Assembly (NCBI GenBank): GCA_030447415.1
Contig: JAUJOZ010000014.1
Location: 48,766-112,765, forward strand
From: Thermomicrobiales bacterium
GTDB taxonomy: Bacteria; Chloroflexota; Chloroflexia; Thermomicrobiales; UBA6265
DNA length: 64,000 nucleotides
Direction of reading: 5' to 3'
This document shows positions 10,098-18,678 of this stretch, in pieces (the first letter of the stretch is position 1; each line of letters opens with the position of its first letter). The notes beneath the pieces are model-generated. The model had not been told where the DNA came from. It made no database searches and worked only from the letters and a program-made list of their open reading frames with translations. The position numbers were made by a program, and so were the translations under genes.

Positions 10098-10512
10098 GGA
10101 CCGATCCTCCGTCATCCCGACGATTGTGACACAACGGCGAGCTGAACTCGCGCGGAGCTCGTGACCCACGGAGAGACAGACTCGGTAATCCTCCCGGGAA
10201 GGACGGGTATGCTCTGCGTGTTCGTCCCGCGTCGCGCGCCAGGGAAGTCCCATCGCTCACGAGGGTGACGACGCGATCGGCGATGCCGAACGGTCCCTGG
10301 GATGGCGTGTGGGAGGGTCGCTGTGAGAAGGCCTGGCCCTCCCCTGTGACAACGGGCGCGCCGCACGCGTCGCCGTTCGGCGCGGTAAGCGTGTCTCTTT
10401 GCACCGGCCGCGCCTGCTTGACCCTGATAGACACGGCCGCAACAATGCATCCACGGTCGCCCCATCGCGGTGCTGGCCGCCGTCCGGCGGACCGACGCTC
10501 AGGAGACGAACG
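10098..10512. promoter_or_regulatory. divergent intergenic region with possible promoter for the acyl-CoA synthetase
   Basis: This 415-bp gap separates the leftward zinc-ribbon operon from the rightward synthetase. On the + strand TTGACC (10418-10423) and AACAAT (10441-10446) are spaced by 17 bp and lie about 67 bp upstream of the synthetase ATG. The -10 is weak. No operator-like symmetry is evident and no gene is seen in the rest. Confidence 0.3.
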
Positions 10513-12497
10513 ATGGCGTTATCGACGCACCCCTCGACGACGTCCGAGGCGAACGACGGCTTCGTTTGGGCGCCGACCGCGGCGTACCTGGAGCGGAGCC
10601 GGCTGCGGCGGTTCGTCGAGCGGGAGGGGCTGGCAGGTTACGAGGCGCTCCTGGCCCGTGCCGCCGAAGACCCGGCCTGGTACTGGGACGCGGTGGTCCG
10701 CGACCTGGGGCTGGAATGGAGCGCCCCATACGACCGGGTCCTCGACCTGTCGGCCGGACCGGAGTGGGCTGACTGGTTTCCCGGCGGGCGCTTCAACTAC
10801 GTTCACAACGCGCTCGACCGCCACGCCGCCGACCCCCGCCGCGACCAGCTCGCCCTCGTGTGGGAAGGGGATGACGGCGCGGTCCGTAAACTCTCCTACC
10901 AGGATCTGGCGACCGAGACCAACCGTCTCACCAACGCGCTGCGCGACCTGGGGATCCGCAAGGGCGACCGCGTCGGCGTCTTCCTTCCGATGCTGCCGGA
11001 AACGGCGGTGGCGACGCTGGCGCTGGCCAAGATCGGCGCGATCTTCATGCCGATGTTCTCCGGCTACGGCGCCGACGCCGTCGCCTCCCGCCTCCGCGAT
11101 GGCGAAGCGACCCTCCTCATCACGGCGGATGGCTTCCCCCGGCGCGGCACCAACGTCCCGATGAAGGTGACGGCGGACGAGGCGCTGACCCAGGCGCCAA
11201 CCGTCACGCGTTGCCTGGTCCTCCGGCGGACCGGCGGCGATGTCCCCTGGGACGCGACGCGCGACGTCTGGTGGCACGAGGCCGTCGCCGGGGCGGACCG
11301 CTCCGCCCCCACCGAAGACACCGCGGCCGACGACCCCTACATGATCCTCTACACCTCCGGCACCACCGGCCGGCCGAAAGGGGCCGTTCACGTCCACGCC
11401 GGCTTCCCGATCAAGGCCGCCCACGACCTCGCCTACTGCTTCGACCTCCAGGCTGACGATGTGCTCTTTTGGCTGACCGATCTCGGCTGGATGATGGGGC
11501 CGTGGGCGATCGGCGGTGGGCTGATGCTCGGCGCCACCGTTCTCCTCTTCGAGGGAACTCCCGACTACCCCGAGCCCGACCGCCTCTGGCGCCTCGTCGA
11601 GAGGCACGGCGTGACGACGCTCGGCGTGGCGCCGACGGCCGTCCGCGCCCTGATGGGTAAGGGGAGTGACTGGGTGCGGCGGCGCGATCTGAGCACGCTT
11701 CGCATCCTCGGCTCCACCGGTGAGACCTGGAACCCGGGACCGTGGCGATGGTACTTCGACGAGGTCGGCGGCGGCCGCTGCCCGATCAGTAACTACTCGG
11801 GTGGGACCGAGACCGGAGGCGGCATCGTCGGTTGCGTCACCCTCAAGCCGCAGAAGCCATGCGCCTTCACCGGGCCGGTGCCGGGCATGGACGCCGACGT
11901 CCTCGATGAGACGGGCCGGCCGGTGCGGGGCGCGGTCGGCGAGCTCGTCGTGCGCCAGCCGTGGGTCGGTATGACCCGAGGCTTCTGGCGTGACCCTGAG
12001 CGCTACCTCGACACCTACTGGTCGCGCTTCCCGGACACCTGGGTCCACGGCGACTGGGCGGAGGTGGATGCCGATGGGTTCTGGTTCATCCGCGGCCGGT
12101 CGGACGACACCCTTAAGGTGGCGGGCAAGCGCGTTGGACCGGCGGAGGTGGAGTCGGCGGCGGTGGCTCACGCCGCGGTGCAGGAGGCGGCGGCCATCGG
12201 CGTGCCGCACGAGATCAAGGGGAGGCGGTCGTCGTCTTCGCCATCCCGAAGCCCGGCGTGGAGACCTCCCCCGCGCTGGCCGAGGAGGTGCGACAGACGG
12301 TCGCCGCCGGGCTGGGGGCCGCGTTGCGGCCGGAAGCGGTGCGCTGGGTCCGCGACCTGCCCAAGACGCGCAACGCCAAGATCATGCGCCGCGTCATCCG
12401 CGCCGCCTACCTCGGGCAGCCCGCCGGCGACGTTTCGTCCTTGGAGAACCCGGCCGCCGTCGGCGAGATCGAGGCGGCGCGGAACCAAGGTGCCTAG
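10513..12497 (+). pseudogene. acetyl-CoA synthetase-like AMP-forming acyl-CoA ligase, frameshifted near the C-terminus
   Basis: An ANL-superfamily enzyme of about 661 residues that activates a short-chain acid with ATP and CoA. ATG 10513 follows AGGAGA by 7 nt. The N-terminal cap, the P-loop-like motif YTSGTTGRPKGAVH, the ISNYSGGTETGG motif and the hinge (HGDWAEVDADGFWFIRGRSDD) are intact in the first frame. After HEIKG the frame is lost. The alternative frame continues EAVVVFAIPKPGVETSP and ends with the A10 motif PKTRNAKIMRR, which contains the catalytic lysine that is also the usual acetylation site. The break is a missing G in the run at 12219-12222. Without it the catalytic lysine would be absent. 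The exact acid substrate (acetate, propionate or acetoacetate) is not resolved. Confidence 0.8.
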
Positions 12498-12514
12498 GAA
12501 GTGAGCACGCGTCC

Positions 12515-13240
12515 GTGAGTGACCGACCCGAGTCGCTGCGTGACCGACCCCCTCCGGCGAGCCGGTCGATCCGCTGCCGCCGGCGCTCTGGCCGGCGCGC
12601 GTCGTGCACGAGGGGCGGTACGCGCGGTTGGAACCGCTCGACGCCCGGCTCCATCGCGGCGGAGCCCCACGCGGCTTCGCACGCCGACGAGGCGGCGCGT
12701 CGGCTCTGGGACTACCTTCCGTACGGGCCGTTCCCGACAGCGGAGGCGTTCAGCGGCTGGCTGCGCGACTGTTCGGCCACGGCCGACCCGCTGTTCTTCG
12801 CCGTGCGGGACAGGCGAACCGAGCGGGCCGGAGGCGTCGCGAGCTTTCTCAACGTCCACCCGAAGGACGGGACGATCGAGATCGGCCACATCTGGTTCGG
12901 CCCCGCCCTGCAAAACACGCCCGCCGCCACCGAGGCGCTCTACCTCCTGATCCGCCATGCGCTGGACGACCTCGGCTACCGGCGGATGGAGTGGAAGTGC
13001 AACGCACTCAACGCGGCCTCGCGCCGTGCCACCGTCCGCCTCGGCTTCGCCTTCGAAGGGATCTTCTACCAGCACCTGATCGTGAAGGGCCGCAACCGCG
13101 ACACGGCCTGGTACTCGATCCTTGATCACGAGTGGCCGCGTCTCCGCGTCAACTTCGAGGGATGGCTTGCCCCGGAGAACTTCGACGCGGCGGGACGGCA
13201 GCGGGCGTCGCTGAGCGACCTCAATCGCCCCGCGCGGTAG
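12515..13240 (+). pseudogene. GNAT-family N-acetyltransferase with two compensating frameshifts
   Basis: The frame from GTG 12515 to the stop at 13240 is open and most of it is a clear GNAT of the RimJ/RimL type: LWDYLPYGPFP, GVASFLNVHPKDGTIEIGHIWF, a helix NTPAATEALYLLIRHALDDL and ATVRLGFAFEGIFYQHLIVKG. Between about 12566 and 12656 this frame gives Arg/Ser-rich nonsense, while another frame gives the expected start of the family (LWPARVVHEGRYARLEPLDA). A one-base loss near 12566 and a one-base gain near 12655 restore LDARLHAAEPHAASHADEA. The open frame therefore survives but about 30 residues of the N-terminal strand are scrambled. Acceptor unknown. The gene starts 18 bp after the synthetase and probably shares its transcript. 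Confidence 0.7.
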
Positions 13241-13246
13241 CGCCGA

Positions 13247-13666
13247 ATGGACGTCGCGGAGCGAAACGTCGAACGGTTCTTGTCGCTCGTGCGGGCGTGG
13301 GCCGAAGCAGAGCAGGACATCGAGGCGGTGGCGCTGGTTGGCTCCTGGGCACACGGGACGGCGCGGCCGGGGTCGGACGTCGACCTGATCCTCATCGCCG
13401 GCGACCCCGGCAGGTACCGGAACGACGACGCGTGGCTCCGCCGGTTCGGCGCGCTGCGCTCCGTGGCGGACGAGGATTGGGGAGTGGTCCAATCCCGGCG
13501 GGCGTTCTACGAGGACGGCCTCGAAGCGGAGTTCGGCCTGACTACCGCCCGCTGGGCGGCCATCCATCCGATCGACGCCGGAACCGCTCGAGTCATCCGG
13601 GATGGGATGCACGTGCTGCTCGACCGCAGCGGCGACCTCGGACGGCTCGTCGCGCGTGTGTGGTAG
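13247..13666 (+). CDS. nucleotidyltransferase-domain protein
   Basis: A 139-residue protein. The family signature is in residues 30-48: LVGSWAHGTARPGSDVDLIL, where GS begins the helix and the two Asp residues of DVD bind metal. It belongs to the polymerase-beta/MNT fold, the group that includes aminoglycoside nucleotidyltransferases and the MNT partners of HEPN toxins. There is no HEPN neighbour here. It starts 6 bp after the GNAT stop, so it is probably translated from the same mRNA. Substrate unknown. Confidence 0.75.
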   Translation: MDVAERNVERFLSLVRAWAEAEQDIEAVALVGSWAHGTARPGSDVDLILIAGDPGRYRNDDAWLRRFGALRSVADEDWGVVQSRRAFYEDGLEAEFGLTTARWAAIHPIDAGTARVIRDGMHVLLDRSGDLGRLVARVW

Positions 13667-13689
13667 CGGTACCAAAATCACCTGTTGAC

Positions 13690-13702
13690 GGACACCGTGT
13701 CC
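13690..13702. promoter_or_regulatory. inverted repeat upstream of the ureohydrolase
   Basis: GGACAC and GTGTCC are separated by one base and overlap a TTGACG hexamer (13685-13690). The position, about 85 bp before the ureohydrolase ATG, suits an operator, but no good -10 at normal spacing follows. Confidence 0.3.
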
Positions 13703-13782
13703 CTTCCGTCCGGCCTCGGTTCCGGGTAAGGTAGCTCCGTCCGAGGACCGATAGGAGCGACTGGGAAGGGGGAGCGCCGACG

Positions 13783-14946
13783 ATGGATCGGGAGCAGTTG
13801 CACGGGACGCGGATGCTCCAGCGCGAGGCGGAGTTGCCGACGCAGCGGTCGAAGGAGCAGCGCCAGCACGAGCTGGAGCTCGGGCTGCCGTCGGCCGAAA
13901 GCATCCGGGATCGCTCGATCCCGCTCTTCAACCGCAGCGGCTGGCGCTTCTCGAACTCCGGCACCTTCGCCTGTCGGCCCTTTCTGGCCGACATGCGGGA
14001 GCTTGGTGGGCAGGACGTCGCCGTCCTCGGCGTGCCGCTCGACTGCGGCACGACCTTCCGCTCCGGCACCCGCTGGGGACCGCAGGCGATGCGTACGGTC
14101 TCGGGGCTCGCCGCCGCCGGTTACAACTTTGAGATGGGGGTCGATCTCTCCGAGTCGCTCGACATGGTGGACGTCGGCGATGTCTCCGTGATCCCGGCGA
14201 ACATCGAGAAGAGCTTCGACCAGATCGACAAGGCGGTCGCCCACATCCACGAGCGGGCGGTCTTCCCCGTCATCCTCGGCGGCGACCACTCGATCGGATA
14301 CCCCGACGTACGGGGCCTCGCCCCGTACGTTGACGGCAACGTCGGCATCATTCACTTCGATCGCCACAGCGACCTGTCGGAGTACAACTACGACGAGCGG
14401 ATGCACGGCACCCCCTTCTTCCACGCCACGAACATCCCCAACGCCCCAGCCACCAACCTCGTCCAGATCGGTATCGGTGGCTGGACCGGCTCCCGCGGCG
14501 GCGTCAAGGTAGCGCGGGAACGCCAGGCGACGGTCATCACCATCACCGACATTGAACGGTGGGGTCTGGAACGCGTGGCCGAGATGGCGCTTGAGATCGC
14601 CTGGCGGAACGCCAAGGCCGTCTTCCTCTCGTTCGACATCGACTCCATCGATCCCGGCTTCGCCCCCGGCACCGGCACGCCGGAAGCCGGCGGCCTTCTG
14701 CCGCGCGAGGCCTTCCGTATGCTGCACATCGTCACCCGGGAAGGACTGGCCGGTATGGAGCTGGTCGAGGTTTCGCCCCCCTACGATGTCGGCGACATCA
14801 CCTCGGTCCTCGGCGTGCGGGTGATCAACGATGTGTTAGGCACGCTCGTCGAGGCCGGTAAGCTCGGCCGGCGCCCCGACGAGACGATCAAAGCGGACCC
14901 CGAGGTCGAGCGCCAGAAGGACCAGACGGAGCCGGGGGGCGGGTAG
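13783..14946 (+). CDS. ureohydrolase-family enzyme (agmatinase or guanidine-hydrolase-like)
   Basis: A 387-residue binuclear metallohydrolase of the arginase/agmatinase superfamily, which splits a guanidino group to release urea or ammonia. The metal ligands are visible: GGDHS (166-170), HFDRHSD (191-197) and SFDIDSIDPGFAPGTG (283-298, with Asp285 and Asp287). ATG 13783 follows a GGGGGAG RBS. Compared with a typical agmatinase of about 300 residues it has an N-terminal extension of roughly 70 residues, and Arg replaces the common Ala in the DxHxD motif. Such extensions occur in the nickel guanidine hydrolases as well as in some agmatinases, so the substrate is open. No hypA/hypB-like nickel chaperone is nearby. 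It is monocistronic here. Confidence 0.8.
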   Translation: MDREQLHGTRMLQREAELPTQRSKEQRQHELELGLPSAESIRDRSIPLFNRSGWRFSNSGTFACRPFLADMRELGGQDVAVLGVPLDCGTTFRSGTRWGPQAMRTVSGLAAAGYNFEMGVDLSESLDMVDVGDVSVIPANIEKSFDQIDKAVAHIHERAVFPVILGGDHSIGYPDVRGLAPYVDGNVGIIHFDRHSDLSEYNYDERMHGTPFFHATNIPNAPATNLVQIGIGGWTGSRGGVKVARERQATVITITDIERWGLERVAEMALEIAWRNAKAVFLSFDIDSIDPGFAPGTGTPEAGGLLPREAFRMLHIVTREGLAGMELVEVSPPYDVGDITSVLGVRVINDVLGTLVEAGKLGRRPDETIKADPEVERQKDQTEPGGG

Positions 14947-15369
14947 GCGCCAAAGCGGGGAACAACAACTCGCCGGGACAGCCGGGCGTTTCGCCTCCCG
15001 TCATGGTCGAGAACTACAGGAAAGACGGCCGCCGCGACAACCAGTGGCAACGCTCACAGCAGCCCCACCGTTCGTGAATTCCGGTCAGTGGAACGTCCGT
15101 GAGCGTGAGGTCCGACCACAGACCACATCCGTTGCACCGAACGGGCGCTGCCGAGCCGCCTTGAAACGGGTTGTCGGCGCTCCCTGCGCAGCTGGCGAAG
15201 CTGCCGCGACGAGTTACCCGTGATGGCGATGCCCGGGAGCGACTAGGCGGTCGCGGCCAGCGCCGGCGGCAGGACGGCAACGGCCGCCAAGTAGGACCCG
15301 AGATCCGGTGCTAGGGTCGCTGTCACCCGGGAAAACGCCCCCGCTAGCTCGCTCCGGAGAACCGCCGGC
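14947..15369. other. 423-bp intergenic region, nothing recognised
   Basis: The gap lies between the converging ureohydrolase and AraC genes. I see no convincing reading frame with an RBS, no strong hairpin and no repeat. Confidence 0.4.
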
Positions 15370-16479
15370 TCACGGGCGGCCGGCGCGACGCCAGCCGAGC
15401 GGGGTGACGCCGTGGGCGCTTCGAAAGGACCGCACGAAGTAGCCCGGGTCGCCGTAGCCAACCATCCGGCCGACCTCCTCCACAGCACGGTTGGTCTCCA
15501 CCAGGAGGCGCCGCGCTTCTGCCATGCGGCGCTCGGTGATCCACTCCTGCACCGTCCGCCCCGTCTTACGACCGACGACCGTGGTGAGGTGGATCCACTC
15601 CTGCACCGTCCGCCCCGTCTTACGACCGACGACCGTGGTGAGGTGGCCCGGCGACAGGCTCACCGCCCGCGCCACGTCCTTGAGCGAGACGCGCTCGCGG
15701 TAGCGCTCCTCGATGAAGCCGAAGACGTCGGCGAGCAGGGGTTCGTCCTTGAGTCTGAGATCGCCCACGATGTCCGCCGCCAGGCGGGACACGGCCACGA
15801 GCAGGAGCGTCAGGTGCGCCAGCACCGCCTCCCGGTAGCCGTCCCGCCTGTGTCGTAGTTCGAAGTCCAGGGCCGACAAACGCTCGGACCACGAGGCCCG
15901 GTCTGCGGGAGGCACCTTCAGGCGCTGGGCTCCTCCCGCCGCGCCCCGCACAAAGGGGAAGAGCAGCGGGTGGGCGCGCCAGGAGAGGAAGGCGCCGGGC
16001 GCCTGCGACCCGAGGACCGCAGGTGGGAAAAAGACGCCCCAGCCCTCGGCCTCGTCGAGCCCGCCCGCGTCACCCACCCCCACTACCTCGCCGGGGGCGA
16101 CGACGTAAGCGTCACCCGCCTCCACCCGCCACTCCCGGTCCCCCAACCACATCGAGCCGCCGCCCAGCTCGAAGTAGGCGAGAACGAGGAAGTCGTGGGA
16201 GTGGGAGTGCTTATGGGGCAGCCCGCCGGGGGAGAGCCCCCGACCCAGCCGCACGGCACCCACCGGGGGCACTCCGGGCACCGCTTCATAGGTGAAAACC
16301 GGTGGTCCATCTCCCCGCCTGCCCAACATCCTCGTCGTACCCAACCCGATCCCTTGCCCCCCTATCCTCAACGATCGCACCGTTCTCACCGAGGCGCGCG
16401 TGGCCCGCTCCGCCGGAGTGGTGGCGTAGCGCTTGGATGATAAACGAAAGATCGTCCTATAAAGCCCAAAGATCTGCAC
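15370..16479 (-). CDS. AraC-family regulator with an internal 18-residue duplication in its first HTH
   Basis: A 369-residue frame. Residues about 60-150 form a cupin sensor domain (HKHSHSHDFLVLAYFELGGG, then GDAYVVAPGEV). Residues 255-369 form the two-HTH AraC domain (FIEERYRERVSLKDVARAV, then VGRMVGYGDPGYFVRSFR). Within it, HLTTVVGRKTGRTVQEWI occurs twice in a row (about 278-295 and 296-313), so the recognition helix and start of the linker helix of the first HTH are doubled. The reading frame is kept. This should alter the spacing of the two HTHs and may inactivate or retarget the protein. The start is uncertain: Met51 (coding from 16329) is plausible because residues 1-50 look like upstream DNA. 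It is divergent from the methyltransferase, which it may control. Confidence 0.75.
   Translation of the reverse strand: MQIFGLYRTIFRLSSKRYATTPAERATRASVRTVRSLRIGGQGIGLGTTRMLGRRGDGPPVFTYEAVPGVPPVGAVRLGRGLSPGGLPHKHSHSHDFLVLAYFELGGGSMWLGDREWRVEAGDAYVVAPGEVVGVGDAGGLDEAEGWGVFFPPAVLGSQAPGAFLSWRAHPLLFPFVRGAAGGAQRLKVPPADRASWSERLSALDFELRHRRDGYREAVLAHLTLLLVAVSRLAADIVGDLRLKDEPLLADVFGFIEERYRERVSLKDVARAVSLSPGHLTTVVGRKTGRTVQEWIHLTTVVGRKTGRTVQEWITERRMAEARRLLVETNRAVEEVGRMVGYGDPGYFVRSFRSAHGVTPLGWRRAGRP
15539..15646. repeat. perfect 2 x 54-bp tandem duplication inside the AraC gene
   Basis: Positions 15539-15592 and 15593-15646 are identical 54-bp units with no spacer. The length is a multiple of three, so the coding frame is maintained. 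The absence of any mismatch means the event is recent, or is an assembly artefact. Confidence 0.9.
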
Positions 16480-16533
16480 TTTACCGCTTCGGTACGCCCC
16501 TCGATACTGGTGGTGTACCGGAAAATCGTCCTA
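16446..16533. promoter_or_regulatory. AraC/methyltransferase intergenic operator candidates
   Basis: Two near-identical direct repeats, GAAAGATCGTCCTA (16446-16459) and GAAAATCGTCCTA (16521-16533), flank an inverted repeat, CGGTAC (16490-16495) and GTACCG (16515-16520). The segment is markedly AT-richer than its surroundings and lies immediately before the methyltransferase RBS. Paired direct repeats are the usual target of AraC-family proteins, so this is the likely binding region of the divergent regulator. Confidence 0.5.
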
Positions 16534-16556
16534 CGTCCTTGAGAGCAGGAGAAGAC

Positions 16557-17570
16557 ATGAACGCAACCGTGGAAGAGCCGCGAACGACTTACCTCCCGGG
16601 CCTCGGGCACGACCGGCTCCTTCCTCTGTACGACCCCCTCCAGAAGGTGCTGGGCGTCGCGTCGGCACACCGACCGCTGGTCGATCAGGCCGAGATACGG
16701 CCGGGTCACCGCGTTCTCGAGATCGGCTGCGGTACCGGGAACCTGGCGATCCTGATCAAACGCCTCCATCCGGCCGCCGAAGTCGTCGGGCTCGATCCCG
16801 ATCCGAAGGCGCTCGCCCGCGCCCGGCGAAAAGCCGAGCGAGAAGCGCTCTCCGTGCAACTGGATCTCGGGTTTGCGGAGGAGTTGCCGTATCCGGACGG
16901 GTCGTTTGACCGGGTGTTTTCCGCGTTCATGTTCCACCACCTCGAGGCGGACGGGAAAGCGAAGACGCTCCGCGAGGTACGGCGAGTCCTCAAACCCGGC
17001 GGCTCCTTGCACCTGCTCGACCTCGGAGGGGCAAAGGTACGGTCCGACGGTGTGATGGCTCGCCTCCAACACCGAAGCGATCGTCTGCGCGACAACTTCG
17101 GCGACCGCATTCCGACACTCATGCGCGAGACAGGTTTCATGGATCCGATGGAGGTTGCGCATCGAGTCACGATCTTCATCGGACGCGTCACCTACTACCG
17201 CGCAATCGCGCCGCGCGCGGAGTTCGGCCCTGCCGAAACAGCGGCACAGCCGGCGCCCGGCCGCTCACCATGCATCTGTCGCGCGACCGGCGCTGAGCAA
17301 ACGGGCGCCGGCCCTCGGAGGAGTCTGATGCCCATGAATCTCGCTCCGCAGTGGCGCAAGCCGCTGCTCACCCTGCACGTGGCCACGGCCGTCAGTGTGC
17401 TCGGCACGGATCTGGTGCTGCTGGTGCTGGGAATCTCTAGCGTGGGCGGGGCGGATCCTCAGACCATCTACCCGGCCGCTCACCTGGTGGCCACGTGGTT
17501 GCTCGCGCCGCTCGCTGTTGTCGCCCTTGGCACCGGTGTGCTGGTGGGCCTCCCGACGCCGAGGGGTTGA
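16557..17570 (+). CDS. class I SAM-dependent methyltransferase, reading frame runs on into the next gene
   Basis: ATG 16557 is preceded by AGGAGA at 5 nt. Residues about 50-200 are a Rossmann methyltransferase: motif I VLEIGCGTGN (53-62), motif II VVGLDPDP, post-motif FAEELPYPDGSFDRVFSAF and motif LREVRRVLKPGGSLHLLDLG, as in UbiE/COQ5-like enzymes. The expected end is near residue 225 (GRVTYYRA), but no stop occurs there: the same frame passes through about 100 bp of low-quality sequence into the following membrane-protein gene and ends at TGA 17568-17570. The 337-residue product would be an artificial fusion if the stop has been lost. Methyl acceptor unknown. Probably regulated by the divergent AraC protein. 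Confidence 0.75.
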   Translation: MNATVEEPRTTYLPGLGHDRLLPLYDPLQKVLGVASAHRPLVDQAEIRPGHRVLEIGCGTGNLAILIKRLHPAAEVVGLDPDPKALARARRKAEREALSVQLDLGFAEELPYPDGSFDRVFSAFMFHHLEADGKAKTLREVRRVLKPGGSLHLLDLGGAKVRSDGVMARLQHRSDRLRDNFGDRIPTLMRETGFMDPMEVAHRVTIFIGRVTYYRAIAPRAEFGPAETAAQPAPGRSPCICRATGAEQTGAGPRRSLMPMNLAPQWRKPLLTLHVATAVSVLGTDLVLLVLGISSVGGADPQTIYPAAHLVATWLLAPLAVVALGTGVLVGLPTPRG

Positions 17571-17837
17571 CCGAGGTACTGATGGGTGACGATCAAGCTC
17601 GTGCTAACGACAATCCTGACCGGTGTCATCCTCCTCGGTCTCGTGCCCAGGCTCGGCGTGGCTGCCGACGCCGCGACCGCCCTGCCCCCTCGACCGTTTA
17701 CCGACGCTGAGCGCCTGAGATTGGTGGTTGCCCCGGCGGCGGGGGTCACACTGCTGATCCTCATGGTGGTCCTAGCGATCTATAAGCCGGGCTGGCGGCT
17801 GCGATCCCGCCCGAACGGAAAGCATGGGCAGGCTTAG
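17328..17837 (+). pseudogene. four-helix membrane protein (DUF2269-like) interrupted by two in-frame TGA codons
   Basis: ATG 17328 has its own strong RBS (GGAGGAG about 5 nt upstream). The sequence MNLAPQWRKPLLTLHVATAV, then GTDLVLLVLGISSV, HLVATWLLAPLAVVALGTGV and, after the stops, WVTIKLVLTTILTGVILLG and LVVAPAAGVTLLILMVVLA gives four TM helices in one continuous frame. Two TGA codons (17568-17570 and 17580-17582) cut it within the short loop between helices 2 and 3. From the expected pattern (GLLRYWWVTIKL) the second TGA stands where tryptophan is normal. There is no frame change, so these are substitutions rather than indels. Function unknown. Confidence 0.6.
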
Positions 17838-17962
17838 GAGCGGAAGAACGAGCCAGCACGAGATCCCGTACCCATGGAGCCGCCGACGATGACCATCGCG
17901 GCGTTCAGCTCCAGGTAGGCCTTGGAGTTCCTGTCGATGTGGTGGTGGTTGCCCTCGCGCCA
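17834..17962 (-). pseudogene. C-terminal gene fragment on the minus strand
   Basis: Reading leftward, the frame gives WREGNHHHIDRNSKAYLELN and then AAMVIVGGSMGTGSRAGSFF before TAA (17834-17836). The composition is that of real protein, unlike the surrounding noise, but a TGA lies a few codons upstream and no start is present. It looks like the last 40 residues of a decayed gene. I do not recognise the family. Confidence 0.35.
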
Positions 17963-18678
17963 CGACGATCAACGACCACGTCGCCACACGAGAAGGAGTC
18001 CTGACGCACGCCTTACCGAGATTTTGGGTACTCCCGCGTCCATGGCAAGCCCCGGCAGATGCCGGCGACCGGCTGCGTGTCGGCCCCCCACGCTTATGGG
18101 CGATCCCCTCCGGTCGCGCTCCTGCCGCACCGCTTGAGGGACTATCCCGTGGTCCTCATCGGCTATCTGGTGATCCTTCGTCACGCCACGCCGCGGTGAT
18201 GCTGCTCAAGGACGGTAGGCTGGGCTCACTCGTCGTGGGGCGGTCAGTGTTCTTGGGCGCCGACCAGGGCTGTGGGGTCAGCTGAGCGGGAGCTACCCGA
18301 AGTTGATACGCTGCGACCAACCTGAGGCTACGACGCGGCCAAGCGCATTGGATGCCGGGTCGAGCCGCCTGAGGGCCGGGCAATCCGTTTGATCACGGCT
18401 CGGCAGCGCCGTTCGGGGCAGCGGACATGGTGGTGAGGACTCGCGCTTATCGGCGTTTCACCGACCGGGGTTGACGAACGGTGCATGGCTTAGGGTGGTG
18501 GAACCCGTTCAGAGGACTCCCGTTATCACCCCTGCGCTCGGGGACGCCGGTAGGCGGTGCCGGGTTCCAGCGTCTGCTCCGCAATCGAGGGTACTGCGCC
18601 GAGGTCCGCGCGGCATGACGTCCCGCGGGTCGCGGGCGTCGCCTTGAACCCGTCCCGGGCCGGTGTCATCATCCGTCC
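17963..18678. other. about 700 bp without a recognisable gene
   Basis: The region lies between the decayed fragment and the YdcF-like gene. Frames are short and carry no RBS. Its base composition is less GC-biased than the flanks, consistent with degraded coding DNA. Nothing more can be assigned. Confidence 0.4.

Noticed and set aside
13247..13666. MNT half of a HEPN-MNT toxin-antitoxin pair
   Set aside because: No HEPN-type gene flanks it and it is embedded in an ordinary chromosomal operon.
13667..13782. Guanidine riboswitch before the ureohydrolase
   Set aside because: No conserved ykkC or mini-ykkC sequence could be matched; only a short inverted repeat is present.
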